In this document: positions 45,839 to 64,000 of the stretch, piece by piece
Numbering within the stretch: the stretch's first letter is position 1
How the letters are laid out: every line of letters starts with the position of its first letter
Assembly: GCF_900176255.2 (NCBI RefSeq)
Contig: NZ_FXEG02000002.1
Location: 1,860,001 to 1,924,000, forward strand
Origin: Mycobacterium ahvazicum
Lineage (GTDB): Bacteria; Actinomycetota; Actinomycetes; Mycobacteriales; Mycobacteriaceae
DNA: 64,000 bases
Direction of reading: 5' to 3'
The notes under the pieces: generated by a model
The model's input: only the letters and a program-made list of their open reading frames with translations
Database searches by the model: none
Told to the model about the DNA's origin: nothing
Position numbers and translations under genes: made by a program

Positions 45839-46578
45839 GCGCTGCGCCTCTGCATCCGCACCGTGATCGCCCCGAAGACCAGCACCATCCCGAAACACCA
45901 GGCCAGACTGATGATCAGATTGTTGACCAGCAGATGCCCGCTGCCCAGACCACGCAGCGTCTCGGCGACCTGCGAGACCGGCTGGTTGCGTACCCACGGG
46001 CGCAACCAGCCGGGGAAGGTCTTCTCAGGGGCGATCCCGGTGGACAGCAGGAACAGCAGCAACTGGGGCACGAACAGCATGTAACTGGCTCCCTGCAACG
46101 AGTTCGAACTCGATCCGAGCGCATCGGCACCCAACCCAACCGCCAGGCACAGCAGCAACGCGATGAAAACGAAAGCTATGGCATAGCCCAGCCCGCCCGT
46201 CATTCGGAATCCGAAGGCATACCCCGCGACCAGCGCCACCAAAAGTGCTAGGACAGCGCGGATTTGGGTGGCGGCCATGCGTGCGGTCACCGGGGTCGCC
46301 GCGGAGATCGGCTGTGTCTTCAAACGCACGCCCAGCCCGCTGAGGTGGTCGCGGATCGCGCGGTCCGCGGTGAGCAGGCCGACGAAGATCATCGATTGGA
46401 CAACCACGGCGGGCACCAGATATTGCGAATAGGTCACCGGACCGGTGTCGATCAGGCCATGTAGAGCCACGCTGAAACCGGCCAGGTACGCGATCGGCGA
46501 CAGTACCTCGAAAATCATCTCGCCGTCGCGCGTCGCTGCCACCAGCGACCGTTCGGTGAGAGCGGCCAAAGCGCTCAT
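45835..46578 (-). CDS. drrB: ABC-2 type transporter permease DrrB
   Basis: 247 residues, six hydrophobic segments and the ABC-2 permease signature around LTADRAIRDHLSGLGVRLKT and GLGADALGSSSNSLQGASYM, plus WLRPWVRNQPVSQVAETLR near the C-terminus. It starts with ATG inside the drrA stop (ATGA overlap) and ends in the drrC start, so all three are translationally coupled. Likely pairs with DrrC to form the channel. Confidence 0.88.
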   Translation of the reverse strand: MSALAALTERSLVAATRDGEMIFEVLSPIAYLAGFSVALHGLIDTGPVTYSQYLVPAVVVQSMIFVGLLTADRAIRDHLSGLGVRLKTQPISAATPVTARMAATQIRAVLALLVALVAGYAFGFRMTGGLGYAIAFVFIALLLCLAVGLGADALGSSSNSLQGASYMLFVPQLLLFLLSTGIAPEKTFPGWLRPWVRNQPVSQVAETLRGLGSGHLLVNNLIISLAWCFGMVLVFGAITVRMQRRSA

Positions 46579-47522
46579 GATCGGGCGGCGGTCCGTTCGG
46601 TGATGTGCAGGAATGCCTCGTCCAAGGACGGCTTCCGCAACGAAATATCGGCGAGTTCGACGCCGAGTGCGTCGACACGGCGAAAGACTTCCGCAAGCGT
46701 CGCAACTCCGTCGGGGGCAAGCACCGACACCGAGTTGGTGTCACCGTCGACGTCGATCCCGCTGAGTCCGGTCAGCGCCATCGCGACCTGCGGCAGGTCG
46801 TCCGGATTGGCGGGGCTCACCTGGCAGTAGCTGGTGCCCACCCGGCGCTTGAGGTCCTCGGCGGTGCCGCTGGCGATCACCTTTCCCTGGTCGATAACGA
46901 CGATCGAGTCGCTGAGCACATCTGCCTCGTCCAGGTACTGCGTGGTCAGCAGCACGGTGATGCCTTGCTGGGCCAACGAACTCACCAACGACCAGACGTC
47001 GCGGCGGCTGCGTGGATCGAGTCCGGCGGTCGGTTCGTCGAGAAAGAGCACCTTCGGCAGCACCATCAGGGCGCCGGCGAGGTCGACGCGGCGCTGCATG
47101 CCACCGGAATACGTGGACACATGGCGGTCGGCGGCCGCGACGAGGTCGAACCGCTCGATCAGCTCGTCGGCGCGGGCCTTTGCCTCACGGCGCCGCAGCC
47201 CCCGCATCCTGCCGAACAGCACCAGGTTCTCCCGCGCGGTGAGCAACGAATCCAGCGCGACGAACTGTCCGGTCATCGAGATGCTGGCGCGCACCTTGGC
47301 GGGCTGGCGGACGACGTCGTACCCAGCGACCGTAGCGCTGCCGGATGTCGGGCGCAGCAGTGTCGACAGGATGTTGATCGTGGTTGTCTTGCCGGCGCCG
47401 TTGTGTCCCAGCAAACCGCAGACGGTCCCGGCCGGAACCGAGAAATTTACGCCGGACAGCGCGGACGTGTTTCCCCCGAAAGTCTTTGTGAGATCTGCAA
47501 CCTCGATTGCCAGTGGAGACAC
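46575..47522 (-). CDS. drrA: ABC transporter ATPase DrrA
   Basis: 315 residues. Walker A GHNGAGKTTTINILSTLLRP, Q-loop region around SMTGQFVALDSLLTARENL, signature YSGGMQRRVDLAGAL, Walker B VLFLDEPTAGLDPRSR and a C-terminal DrrA-type extension. It energises the DrrBC permease. GTG 47522 is chosen because it precedes the first beta strand (IEVADLTKTFGG); the upstream open frame to 47615 looks non-coding. It lies 167 bp downstream of mmpL4b on the same strand. Confidence 0.93.
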   Translation of the reverse strand: MSPLAIEVADLTKTFGGNTSALSGVNFSVPAGTVCGLLGHNGAGKTTTINILSTLLRPTSGSATVAGYDVVRQPAKVRASISMTGQFVALDSLLTARENLVLFGRMRGLRRREAKARADELIERFDLVAAADRHVSTYSGGMQRRVDLAGALMVLPKVLFLDEPTAGLDPRSRRDVWSLVSSLAQQGITVLLTTQYLDEADVLSDSIVVIDQGKVIASGTAEDLKRRVGTSYCQVSPANPDDLPQVAMALTGLSGIDVDGDTNSVSVLAPDGVATLAEVFRRVDALGVELADISLRKPSLDEAFLHITERTAARS

Positions 47523-47689
47523 AGTAGGGAGTATCTCATGTTGGTCCCGGGCACTTGGGCGTATTGGCGGTACCGGACGATTGTCCTCGCGATTGCTATT
47601 CAACCGCCACTCCACAATGGGCTGGAGCGCATCGAGGCAAATTGCCTGCAGCGTTCAGCGTTTGCTGCACGCGTAATCCGAGAGGCGAA

Positions 47690-50626
47690 TTAGACCGATT
47701 GCCTGGGGATCTCGGCGGTAGCTGCGTCGTCGGGGAATTCGCGGCCCAGCAAAGCGCGTACCAACGGACGCGAACCTTCGGGTCGCAACATCTGACTGGA
47801 CGGGCGCGGTCGGACTATCTGCGGCCACCAGAACCAACGTCCGAGTAATGCGGCAATGGTGGGAGTCATGAACGAGCGCACGATCAGGGTGTCGAACATC
47901 AAGCCCAGGCCGATCGTCGTTCCCACCTGGCCGATGATCCGCAAATCGCTGGACGCCATCGATGCCATCGTGAATGCGAACACCAGACCCGCGTTGGTCA
48001 CGACTTTGCCGGTACCGCCCATTGCCCGAATGATGCCGGTGTTGATACCGGCGCCAATTTCTTCTTTCATGCGGGACACCAGCAGCAAGTTGTAGTCAGA
48101 TCCCACCGCCAGCAGCACAATCACCGACATCGGCAGGACCATCCAGTAGAGCTTGATGCCCAAAATGTACTGCCAGATCAGTACCGAAAGCCCAAACGAC
48201 GAGCCCAGCGAAAGAGCCACCGTACCCACGATGACCAATGCGGCCACAAAACTTCGGGTGATGATCAGCATGATCGTGAAAATCAGGCAGAGCGCGCCAA
48301 TTCCCGCGATCAAAAGGTCGAATTTCGAACCGTCTTTGAAGTCCTTGAAGGTCGACGCGGTGCCGGCCAGATAGATCTTTGCGTCTTCCAGCGGCGTCGT
48401 CTTGAGTGCCTCTTCGGCTGCTGTCTTGATTTTGTCAACGCGCTCAACGCTTTCGGGCGTCGCCGGATCACCTTTGTGGGAGATGATGAACCGGGCTGCC
48501 TTCCCATCGGGGGACAGGAATTGATTCATGGCCTTCTGGAAGTCCGCGTTCTTGAAAATCTCCGGTGGCAGATAGAAGGAATCGTCGTTCCGGGAATTGT
48601 CGAAAGCCTGTCCCATGGTGGTGGCGTCTTTGTTGTCGACGTCCACCTGGCCGAGGATGCCCGACATAGTGCTGTGCATCGTCAGCGTCGTTTGCTTGAA
48701 GAACTCCATCGACGCGATTATTTGTGGGTACTGCTCGAGTAGTTGCGGTAGCAGTACATCCATCCTGTGGAGATCCACCAGCAGGTCTTTGAGTTTATCG
48801 CTCAATTCATCGACACCGTCGAGGGTGTCAAAGATCGACCGCAACGACCAGCAGATCGGGATGTCGAAGCAGTGCTTCTCCCAGTAGAAGTAGCTCTTGA
48901 TCGGTCTGAGGAAATCTTCAAAATCCGCGAAACGATTCCTCAACTCGTACAAGAGTTCGGTCATTTCGTCGGTCTTGGTGATCGACTCGTGGGTCAGCGC
49001 CGTAAGTTGCTTCTGCAACTCGTAAAGTCGCCTCATCGACGCCATCTGGATGTCCATCATGTGGACCTGCTCGAGCAAGTCGTCCATGCGGGCCTTCATG
49101 TACTTGATGTTTTGTGATTGTGCCGAGTTCTGCATCGCGAGCATGAAGGGTATCGAGGTGTGCTCGATCGGCGTACCCTCGGGCCGGGTGATGCCCTGAA
49201 CCCGGGCAATTCCGGGAACTTTGAAGATCGCCCTGGCCAGCCGATGCAGGACAATGAAATCGGCCGGGTTGCGCATATCGTGATCGGATTCGATCATCAG
49301 AATTTCGGGCAACATCCGCGCCTGGGAGAAGTGCCGGTCGGCGGCCGCGTAGCCGATATTCGCGGGGATGTCGTCGGGCATGTAGAGCCGGTTGTTATAG
49401 CTGGTCTGATAGCCCGGCAGCGTCACCAAGCCGACCAGCGCGACGGCGATGGTGGCGATCAGGATGGGTACCGGCCAGCGGACAATGGCCGTGCCGATTC
49501 GGCGCCAGCGACCGAAGCGGATCGCGCGGGTGGGATCGAGTAACCCGAAGCGGCCGCCGAGGGTCAGGACCGCCGGAACCAGCGTCAGCGCGATCACGAC
49601 GGAAATGACCAAGCCGATCGCGCACGGCACACCCATGGTCTGGAAAATGGGCATCCGGGTAAAGCTCAGACACAACATCGCGCCGGCGATCGTCAGCCCG
49701 GAACCCAGGACGACGGGGACAACCCCGCGGAAGGTGTTGTAGTAGGCGGTTTCTCGATCTTCGCCGGCCTGACGCGCCTCCTGATAGCGGCCGAAGAAGA
49801 AGATCCCGTAGTCGGTTCCGGCCGCCATCGCAAGGGCCACCAACAGGTTGACGGCAAATGTCGACAGCTGCACGAGGCTGTGGTCACCAAGAAACGCGAC
49901 GATTCCGCGGGCAGCAAGCACCTCGACCCCGACCGTGATCAACAACAGAATCACCGTGATGATCGACCGATAGACAAACAGCAGCACCACGAAAATGATC
50001 GCGGCGCCGACCGCGGTCATCTTCAGAATCGATCTGTCACCGGCCTCTTGCATGTCCGAGAACAGCGCCGACGGACCGGTGACATAGGCCTTGATGCCGG
50101 GAGGTGGCGGATTCTTGGCGATGATGTCCCGGACGGCGGCAATGGAGTCTTGACCCTGCGTCGTGCCCTGGTTGCCGGCCAGATTCATTTGGACGTAAAC
50201 GGCCTTGCTATCGGCGCTTTGCGCGCCCGCCGCGGTGAGTCGGTCGCCCCACAGATCCTGTACGTGCTCAACATGTTTCGTGTCGGCCTTCAACAGCCGC
50301 ATCAACTTGTCGTAGTACTTGTGCGCGCTGTCCCCGAGCTCGTTCTGCCCTTCAATCACGAGCATCACGAAGCTATCCGAGTCGGACTCCTTGAAGACCT
50401 TGCCCATCCGCATCATGGCCTGCACCGCCGGCGCGTCTTGCGGCGCCAACGGCACGGAGTGCTCCCGGCCCACCCGCTCCAGCGAGGGAACCGCGAAGGT
50501 GACCAGCAGCGTCAGCGCCACCCACCCCAGGATGAAGAGCACCGAAAGGCTGCGGATGGTTCGTGCCACGAACGGCTTCTCGACGGTGGGCGCGGGTTGC
50601 TGGGTGGTTACCGGTTCCGTAGTCAT
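47690..50626 (-). CDS. mmpL4b: MmpL4b-type RND lipid transporter
   Basis: 978 residues. Two sets of membrane helices, each followed by proton-relay Asp-Tyr motifs ([16 protein letters not shown] in the first, [15 protein letters not shown] in the second), separated by a large periplasmic domain with a long helical hairpin (about 490-660) and the [10 protein letters not shown] cysteine pair. MmpL4a/b with MmpS4 export GPL in M. smegmatis and M. abscessus. It lies 7 bp downstream of mmpL4a and was probably produced by tandem duplication, since the two products keep the same layout and many motifs. Confidence 0.93.
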   Translation of the reverse strand: MTTEPVTTQQPAPTVEKPFVARTIRSLSVLFILGWVALTLLVTFAVPSLERVGREHSVPLAPQDAPAVQAMMRMGKVFKESDSDSFVMLVIEGQNELGDSAHKYYDKLMRLLKADTKHVEHVQDLWGDRLTAAGAQSADSKAVYVQMNLAGNQGTTQGQDSIAAVRDIIAKNPPPPGIKAYVTGPSALFSDMQEAGDRSILKMTAVGAAIIFVVLLFVYRSIITVILLLITVGVEVLAARGIVAFLGDHSLVQLSTFAVNLLVALAMAAGTDYGIFFFGRYQEARQAGEDRETAYYNTFRGVVPVVLGSGLTIAGAMLCLSFTRMPIFQTMGVPCAIGLVISVVIALTLVPAVLTLGGRFGLLDPTRAIRFGRWRRIGTAIVRWPVPILIATIAVALVGLVTLPGYQTSYNNRLYMPDDIPANIGYAAADRHFSQARMLPEILMIESDHDMRNPADFIVLHRLARAIFKVPGIARVQGITRPEGTPIEHTSIPFMLAMQNSAQSQNIKYMKARMDDLLEQVHMMDIQMASMRRLYELQKQLTALTHESITKTDEMTELLYELRNRFADFEDFLRPIKSYFYWEKHCFDIPICWSLRSIFDTLDGVDELSDKLKDLLVDLHRMDVLLPQLLEQYPQIIASMEFFKQTTLTMHSTMSGILGQVDVDNKDATTMGQAFDNSRNDDSFYLPPEIFKNADFQKAMNQFLSPDGKAARFIISHKGDPATPESVERVDKIKTAAEEALKTTPLEDAKIYLAGTASTFKDFKDGSKFDLLIAGIGALCLIFTIMLIITRSFVAALVIVGTVALSLGSSFGLSVLIWQYILGIKLYWMVLPMSVIVLLAVGSDYNLLLVSRMKEEIGAGINTGIIRAMGGTGKVVTNAGLVFAFTMASMASSDLRIIGQVGTTIGLGLMFDTLIVRSFMTPTIAALLGRWFWWPQIVRPRPSSQMLRPEGSRPLVRALLGREFPDDAATAEIPRQSV

Positions 50627-50633
50627 GCTCGCC

Positions 50634-53528
50634 TCACCGCGTTTCCTTCAGCAGCAACGAACGCACCAGCGGGCGTGGCCCCAACGGCCGTAGCATTTGG
50701 CTTGCGGGGCGGGTGCGCACTTGTTGCGGCCACCAGAACCAGCGCCCCAGCAGTGCCGCAACGGCCGGTGTCATGAAAGCGCGCACCACCAGGGTGTCGA
50801 ACATCAGGCCCATCCCGATCGTGGTGCCCAGCTGGGCGATGCTGCGCAGGTCGCTGACCGCCATGGACGCCATCGTGAATGCGAATACCAAACCCGCGTT
50901 GGTGACGACTTTTCCGGTTCCCGCCATGGCGCGGATGATGCCGGTGTGGATGCCGGCGGCCAATTCCTCTTTCATCCGGGAAACCAGCAGCAAGTTGTAG
51001 TCAGACCCCACCGCCAACAGCACGATCACCGACATCGAAAGAACGGTCCAGTGAATTTGCAGCCCAAGTAAATACTGCCAAACCAGAATGGACATCCCGA
51101 AGGAAGCGCCCAATGAAAGCAATACCGTACCGACGATGACCAGCGCAGCGAGAAAGCTGCGCGTCATGATCAGCATGATGATGAAAATGAGGCAGAGCGC
51201 GGCGACACCCGCGATCAAAAGATCGAATTTAGCGCCCTCGACCAAGTCCTTGACCACCGCCGCGGTTCCGGTGAGATAAACCTTCGAGTCTTCCAAGGGG
51301 GTGCCCTTCAGCGCCTCCTCGGCCGCCGTCCTGATCGGTTCGACGCGGGAAAGCCCCTCGGGTGTTGCCGGATCACCCTTTTGCGAAATCAGCATGCGAG
51401 CGTTCTTGCCGTCCGGTGACAAAAAGATCTTCATGACCCGCTTGAAGGTATCCGAGCCGTCGATAATGCTCGGTGGGATGTAGAAACTGTCGTCATTCTT
51501 GGAGGTGTCGAAGGCCTGGCCCATGGCATTTGGGTTCTGGCCGCCGTTAACCTCCATCTGACCGATGGTTCCTTCCATGGTGCTGTGCATGGTCAGCATC
51601 ATGGTCCGCATGCTCTGCATGGTTTCGATCAACTGCGGTATTTGGATCATCAGCTGCGGCAGGAGCGCATCCAGTTTGTCGAGGTCCGCCACGACTTCTC
51701 GGAATTTGTCATTGACCTCGTCGACGCCGTCGATCGCGTCGAACACGGATCTGAGTGCAAAGCAGACGGGAATATCATAGCAATGTTTTTCCCAGTAGAA
51801 ATAACTGCGTAACGGCCTGAAGAAATCCTCGAAATCCGAGACGCGGTTTCGCAAATCCTCGGTGGCCTTCTGGATTTCATGCGTCCGGCCGACCATATCG
51901 TGAGTCGTGGCGGTGAGCTCTTTCATCAATTCCAGCATGTGCTGCATCAGCTTGATCATCTTGGCCATTTCTTCGGCCTGTTTCATCATGTCGTTCATGC
52001 GGTCTTTTTGGAACGCCATATTTGTCAGCTGTGATGACTGCGACATGCTCATGATGTACGGAATGCTGGTGTGTGCAAGGGGGGTTCCCTCGGGCCGGGT
52101 CACGCTCTGAACCGTGGAAACACCCGGGACCGCCAGGATCCCCTTGGCCAATTGGTTCAACACCAGCATGTCCGTGGGGTTACGCAGGTCGTGGTCGGCT
52201 TCGACCAGGAGGATTTCCGGCATCATCATTCGCGATTCGGGGAAATGTCGCGCCGCAGCCGCATTTCCTACGCTGGCGGGAATGTCCTCGGGGATGAACT
52301 TCTGGTCGTCATAACTTGGGTTGTATCCCGGCAAAGTCAACAGCCCAATCAGGGCGACCGCCAAAGTAGAAATGAAGATCGGCGCGGGCCACCGCACGAT
52401 CGCCGTTCCTATTCGTCGCCACCCGCGGACCTGGAGCTTTCGTTTCGGTTCGAACAGGCCGAAACGGGCTCCGAGCGCGATCAGTGCCGGCATCAGGGTC
52501 AGGGCAACCAGCACGGCGATGGCGATGCCCACCGCGTTAGGCAGGCCCAGTGGCTGGAAATAGGGGAGCCGGGTAAAGCTCAGACAGAGAACGGCCCCGG
52601 CGATTGTCAGGCCGGAAGCCAACACAACCTTGGCGACACTGCTGAAAGTCGTATAAAAGGCCGTTTCCTTGTCTTCGCCGGCCTGGCGTGCCTCCTGATA
52701 TCGCCCGACGAAGAAAATTCCGTAATCGGTACCAGTCGCGATAACCGCGGCGACCAGTAGGTTTACGGCGAAGGTGGTGAGTCCAATAAATCCGTGATAG
52801 GCGAGAAATGCCACCATCCCCCGGGACACCGTCAACTGCAACCCGACCATCAGCAACAAAAGGATGACGGTGAAGATCGACCGATAGACCAGCATCAACA
52901 TAATGAAGATGACGGAAAGGCTGGCCAGGGTGACGGTTGTGACCGTCTCCTGACCCGCCTTGTTCATATCAGCGACGGTCGCGGCGGGGCCGGTGACGTA
53001 GACCTTGAGGCCCGGCGGCGCCTTCAAGTCCGCGACAATATTGCGCACTGCCGCGACGGATTCGTCTCCCGCGGATGCTCCCTGAAGGCCGCCGAGGTTG
53101 AGCTGCACATACGCGGCCTTACCGTCGATACTTTGCGCGGCGGCCGCCGTGACCGGATCTCCCCAGAAGTTCTGGACATGCTGGACATGCTTCTTGTCGG
53201 CCTCAAGCCGGCGGACCAATTCGTCGTAGTACTGGTGGGCATCGTGGCCCAGAGGTTGGTCTCCCTCGAGAACGATCATCGCCAGGGCCCCGGAATTGGA
53301 TTCCTTGAAATCCTGTCCAAGGCGCGCCATCGCCTTGAACGACGGTGCGTCGACGGGGTTCAGCGATACCGAGTGTCCTTGCTCGACAACCTCTAGCGGG
53401 GGGACGCCGATAGTGAAGAAGACGGCCAGACCCAGCCAACCGAGGATGATGAGTATAGAAAACCGGTGGATTGACCGTGCGATGAAGCTTCGCGCGGGCT
53501 GCTCCGTGCCAATGCTTTCGTCGCTCAT
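50634..53528 (-). CDS. mmpL4a: MmpL4a-type RND lipid transporter
   Basis: 964 residues, same architecture as MmpL4b: [20 protein letters not shown] and [19 protein letters not shown] proton-relay motifs, and a central periplasmic helical hairpin (about 490-660) rich in Met ([19 protein letters not shown]). The conserved [16 protein letters not shown] cysteines are present. Works with MmpL4b and MmpS4 in moving GPL across the plasma membrane. Its ATG overlaps the mmpS4 stop (ATGA), so the two are translated together. Confidence 0.93.
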   Translation of the reverse strand: MSDESIGTEQPARSFIARSIHRFSILIILGWLGLAVFFTIGVPPLEVVEQGHSVSLNPVDAPSFKAMARLGQDFKESNSGALAMIVLEGDQPLGHDAHQYYDELVRRLEADKKHVQHVQNFWGDPVTAAAAQSIDGKAAYVQLNLGGLQGASAGDESVAAVRNIVADLKAPPGLKVYVTGPAATVADMNKAGQETVTTVTLASLSVIFIMLMLVYRSIFTVILLLLMVGLQLTVSRGMVAFLAYHGFIGLTTFAVNLLVAAVIATGTDYGIFFVGRYQEARQAGEDKETAFYTTFSSVAKVVLASGLTIAGAVLCLSFTRLPYFQPLGLPNAVGIAIAVLVALTLMPALIALGARFGLFEPKRKLQVRGWRRIGTAIVRWPAPIFISTLAVALIGLLTLPGYNPSYDDQKFIPEDIPASVGNAAAARHFPESRMMMPEILLVEADHDLRNPTDMLVLNQLAKGILAVPGVSTVQSVTRPEGTPLAHTSIPYIMSMSQSSQLTNMAFQKDRMNDMMKQAEEMAKMIKLMQHMLELMKELTATTHDMVGRTHEIQKATEDLRNRVSDFEDFFRPLRSYFYWEKHCYDIPVCFALRSVFDAIDGVDEVNDKFREVVADLDKLDALLPQLMIQIPQLIETMQSMRTMMLTMHSTMEGTIGQMEVNGGQNPNAMGQAFDTSKNDDSFYIPPSIIDGSDTFKRVMKIFLSPDGKNARMLISQKGDPATPEGLSRVEPIRTAAEEALKGTPLEDSKVYLTGTAAVVKDLVEGAKFDLLIAGVAALCLIFIIMLIMTRSFLAALVIVGTVLLSLGASFGMSILVWQYLLGLQIHWTVLSMSVIVLLAVGSDYNLLLVSRMKEELAAGIHTGIIRAMAGTGKVVTNAGLVFAFTMASMAVSDLRSIAQLGTTIGMGLMFDTLVVRAFMTPAVAALLGRWFWWPQQVRTRPASQMLRPLGPRPLVRSLLLKETR

Positions 53529-54055
53529 GCCGCCGTCAGCACGCAGTACGTGAAGGCGTTCACCTCATGGGAGACCTTCTCGGACTTGACGGTGCCATCA
53601 ACGATGATGCGGCAGCCGATGGTGTCGGTATCGCCTTGTGCCACCACGTTTCCCACGATGGACGGCAGTGTGGTCGACAGATCCATCGACCACGGCAGGG
53701 TGACGCCGTTGATGTGTTGCGGGTCGGCGTTGACGTCGAAATAGCTGATGTCGGCGACGGTCCCCGGCGCACCGAACACCTCGTACTTCAGATGCTTGGG
53801 GTTGAACGGCTTGCTGTCTTTGACGCGGGAGTCGGCGTAGGACTGGCGCTTCTCGGAACCGAATATCCCGTGCAACCGCGACACCGTGAACCCGCCGGCG
53901 GTGAGTACCGCGACGATCAACAGTGGAATCCACAGCCGCCCAAGAAGCTTGAGCGCCCCCGCGCCCGCGCCCCGCTTTTCTTTCCGAGCACCATTGGGCG
54001 CTTGAGATCCGGACTGACGACCGAACCGCCCGAAGCGGCCGGGGGGCTGGCTCAC
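53525..54055 (-). CDS. mmpS4: MmpS4-type accessory membrane protein
   Basis: About 176 residues from GTG 54055 (195 from ATG 54112). A basic, disordered N-terminus precedes one membrane helix ([18 protein letters not shown]) and the MmpS periplasmic domain with [40 protein letters not shown] and GCRIIVDG...TYCVL (two Cys). MmpS proteins assist the partner MmpL. The N-terminal extension is about 40 residues longer than M. tuberculosis MmpS4 (140). GTG 54055 overlaps the stop of a small upstream frame, which leaves the true start open. Confidence 0.88.
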   Translation of the reverse strand: MSQPPGRFGRFGRQSGSQAPNGARKEKRGAGAGALKLLGRLWIPLLIVAVLTAGGFTVSRLHGIFGSEKRQSYADSRVKDSKPFNPKHLKYEVFGAPGTVADISYFDVNADPQHINGVTLPWSMDLSTTLPSIVGNVVAQGDTDTIGCRIIVDGTVKSEKVSHEVNAFTYCVLTAA

Positions 54056-54444
54056 GCCCTGGCTACCTTCGGTGGCGACGTCGGACCGGGCTCGAACGTC
54101 ATGTTCGACCACCGCACCCCCTTCAACCCGTTCACGGACTCGCTTACCTCAACCGCTCGGACACTACCCAAACCTCGATCGCACCACACCAGACCTGCGG
54201 CGGTCAGCTCAAACGAGCGGCGTTCGGCGAGTGCAACCAGATCTTGATGAGTAAACCATGCGATTGGTCCCGACATCAGATCTTTCGTAACCCGGTACGG
54301 GATCGTTACTCGTATGGCGTCAGTGGACGCTATCAATGCGCGGAATCCGTCTGCGCGGCAGGTGTTGTATGCGTCATTGTCCCGGGCAATGGTGATGCAT
54401 ATTACATTCCCGTGCCATCTCGGGCAGAAGTGGTGATCCGCCAA
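54052..54444 (-). CDS. possible small protein upstream of mmpS4 (doubtful)
   Basis: A 130-codon frame whose TGA overlaps the GTG 54055 of mmpS4 (GTGA), a coupling pattern common among real neighbours. An internal ATG gives a shorter form (MSGPIAWFTHQDLVALAERR). It resembles no family I recognise, and its third codon positions are clearly less GC-biased than in surrounding genes, which argues against long-established coding function. It could be a recent acquisition, a leader ORF or chance. Confidence 0.25.
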   Translation of the reverse strand: MADHHFCPRWHGNVICITIARDNDAYNTCRADGFRALIASTDAIRVTIPYRVTKDLMSGPIAWFTHQDLVALAERRSFELTAAGLVWCDRGLGSVRAVEVSESVNGLKGVRWSNMTFEPGPTSPPKVARA

Positions 54445-54971
54445 ACGTGCGTGCGTGGCCGGCTAACGAAGTCGAAGCGGCTCGCATAGGGGTCTGAGCG
54501 CGCGATTTGTCGTCATCGGATCAGCAGCGGGGGATCTGGCTGAGCGGCAAAGCGGAGCGGGGTAGTCGCGCCATGTCATCGGTCGTGGGCGCTGGCAGCT
54601 ACCGCGCCGCGCCGGTATTTGCTGTGTCCGACCCGCCGTCGATTCCGCTCTGATCTGCGGGTCCACCGCCGAGGGCACGCGACGGTATTCCGGCGCGGCA
54701 ACTAACGAGCAACGAGAGCGTAACTTGGTCGTTTTCTAAGCGTTGGTAACGTACTCTTGGCGGTCGGCAGACAGCCCCCACCGTCGCTGCAGGTCACTGC
54801 ACTTCAAGGCGCCAACGTCGGAGCGTTGCGCCTGGCACCGGGTTGCCAACAGGTGTCACGAGTGCTTAACAGATCACACCAGGAACTTTGTCGAAACCTC
54901 CGACCGAGCCTGTGGGCCTCCAGTATGGTTTGGAACGATCCCACCTATATCGAGAGAACGCCTGGAGAACT
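54445..54971. other. intergenic control region between the export operon and mbtH-mps1
   Basis: About 530 bp (860 bp if the small frame at 54052 is not a gene) between the minus-strand mmpS4 operon and the plus-strand mbtH-mps1 operon. It must carry promoters for both GPL export and GPL peptide synthesis. TACTCT at 54752-54757 fits TANNNT, but a matching -35 at normal spacing was not found. No gene is supported here. Confidence 0.45.
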
Positions 54972-55202
54972 GTGAGCACTAATCCGTTCGACGACGATAA
55001 TGGCAGTTTTTTCGTGTTGGTCAATGACGAGGAGCAACACAGCCTGTGGCCGACCTTCGCCGATGTTCCCGCTGGATGGCGGGTGGTCTATGGCGAGGCC
55101 GACCGTGCGGCGTGTCTCGAGTACATCGAGCAGAACTGGCCGGATATCCGGCCGAAGAGTCTGCGCGAGCGGCTGGCAGCGGGTCGGAGTTTTGATAAGT
55201 AA
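54972..55202 (+). CDS. MbtH-like protein
   Basis: 76 residues with the full MbtH signature: [38 protein letters not shown] and [13 protein letters not shown]; the conserved Trp residues and the S-L-W-P/P-x-G-W blocks are intact. MbtH-like proteins bind adenylation domains of peptide synthetases and aid folding and activation. GTG 54972 is preceded by TGGAG. The frame opens earlier (54888) but the family start is here. mps1 follows 44 bp later, so it most likely serves Mps1 rather than mycobactin synthesis. Confidence 0.96.
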   Translation: MSTNPFDDDNGSFFVLVNDEEQHSLWPTFADVPAGWRVVYGEADRAACLEYIEQNWPDIRPKSLRERLAAGRSFDK

Positions 55203-55246
55203 ACCGCCTGGGTATGGGGACTCGGGTGGAGCCTTGGGGGACTCAC

Positions 55247-64000
<8,754 letters not shown>

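Overview
The window comes from a high-GC actinomycete and reads as a slow-growing, glycopeptidolipid (GPL)-producing Mycobacterium, most like the M. avium complex. The left part keeps the gene order I know around M. tuberculosis Rv1486c-Rv1497 (NfeD/SPFH pair, DoxX-like protein, TVP38 protein, mutA-mutB-meaB, lipL). The right end carries the GPL hallmark set mmpS4-mmpL4a-mmpL4b, an MbtH-like gene and the peptide synthetase mps1. No rRNA, tRNA, insertion sequence, phage gene or CRISPR array was seen.

Layout. (1) 1-11.9 kb, conserved chromosome: a partial hypothetical gene, the NfeD-like/SPFH pair, a DoxX-like protein, a minus-strand set (TVP38 protein, secreted trypsin-like protease, small proline-rich membrane protein), methylmalonyl-CoA mutase with its MeaB chaperone, and the LipL esterase. 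(2) 12.2-26.5 kb, GPL core decoration: a sulfotransferase-like protein, an NDP-sugar epimerase, a membrane-anchored methyltransferase, two near-identical TylF-type methyltransferases flanking two paralogous glycosyltransferases, a further methyltransferase, a third glycosyltransferase, a membrane O-acyltransferase with an SGNH domain, and another epimerase/dehydratase. (3) 26.5-39.8 kb, the most unusual part: a divergent pair of operons. One makes CDP-4-keto-3,6-dideoxyglucose (RfbF, RfbG, RfbH). It also encodes an acetolactate-synthase-like TPP enzyme, an HpcH/HpaI aldolase, an SDR, a sugar-phosphate cyclase and an FGGY kinase. A DPM1/GtrB-like glycosyltransferase, a GtrA-like flippase and a large polytopic (GT-C-like) protein lie with them. 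Together they look like a pathway for a long branched-chain deoxysugar, made on CDP and possibly passed through a polyprenyl-phosphate carrier. (4) 40.0-45.0 kb: a UDP-sugar dehydrogenase, an epimerase, a GDP-fucose-synthase-like enzyme, an FkbM methyltransferase and a WcaA-like glycosyltransferase. (5) 45.0-54.1 kb, minus strand: export genes mmpS4-mmpL4a-mmpL4b-drrA-drrB-drrC. (6) 55.0 kb to the right edge: mbtH-like and mps1, which is cut by the window end.

How it works together. Mps1 (with a second synthetase outside the window) builds the lipopeptide. The block-2 glycosyltransferases and methyltransferases add and modify 6-deoxytalose/rhamnose-type sugars. Blocks 3 and 4, which lie where the serovar-specific gtfB-drrC interval of M. 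avium-complex strains is found, supply the outer oligosaccharide. MmpS4/MmpL4 and DrrABC export the product. The same chromosomal site (downstream of lipL) holds the lipooligosaccharide-type locus in M. tuberculosis/M. marinum, and block 3 resembles what I recall of the caryophyllose genes there, so the window may be a GPL locus that has acquired a LOS-like higher-sugar module. Functions come from translated motifs read by eye; no database search was run.
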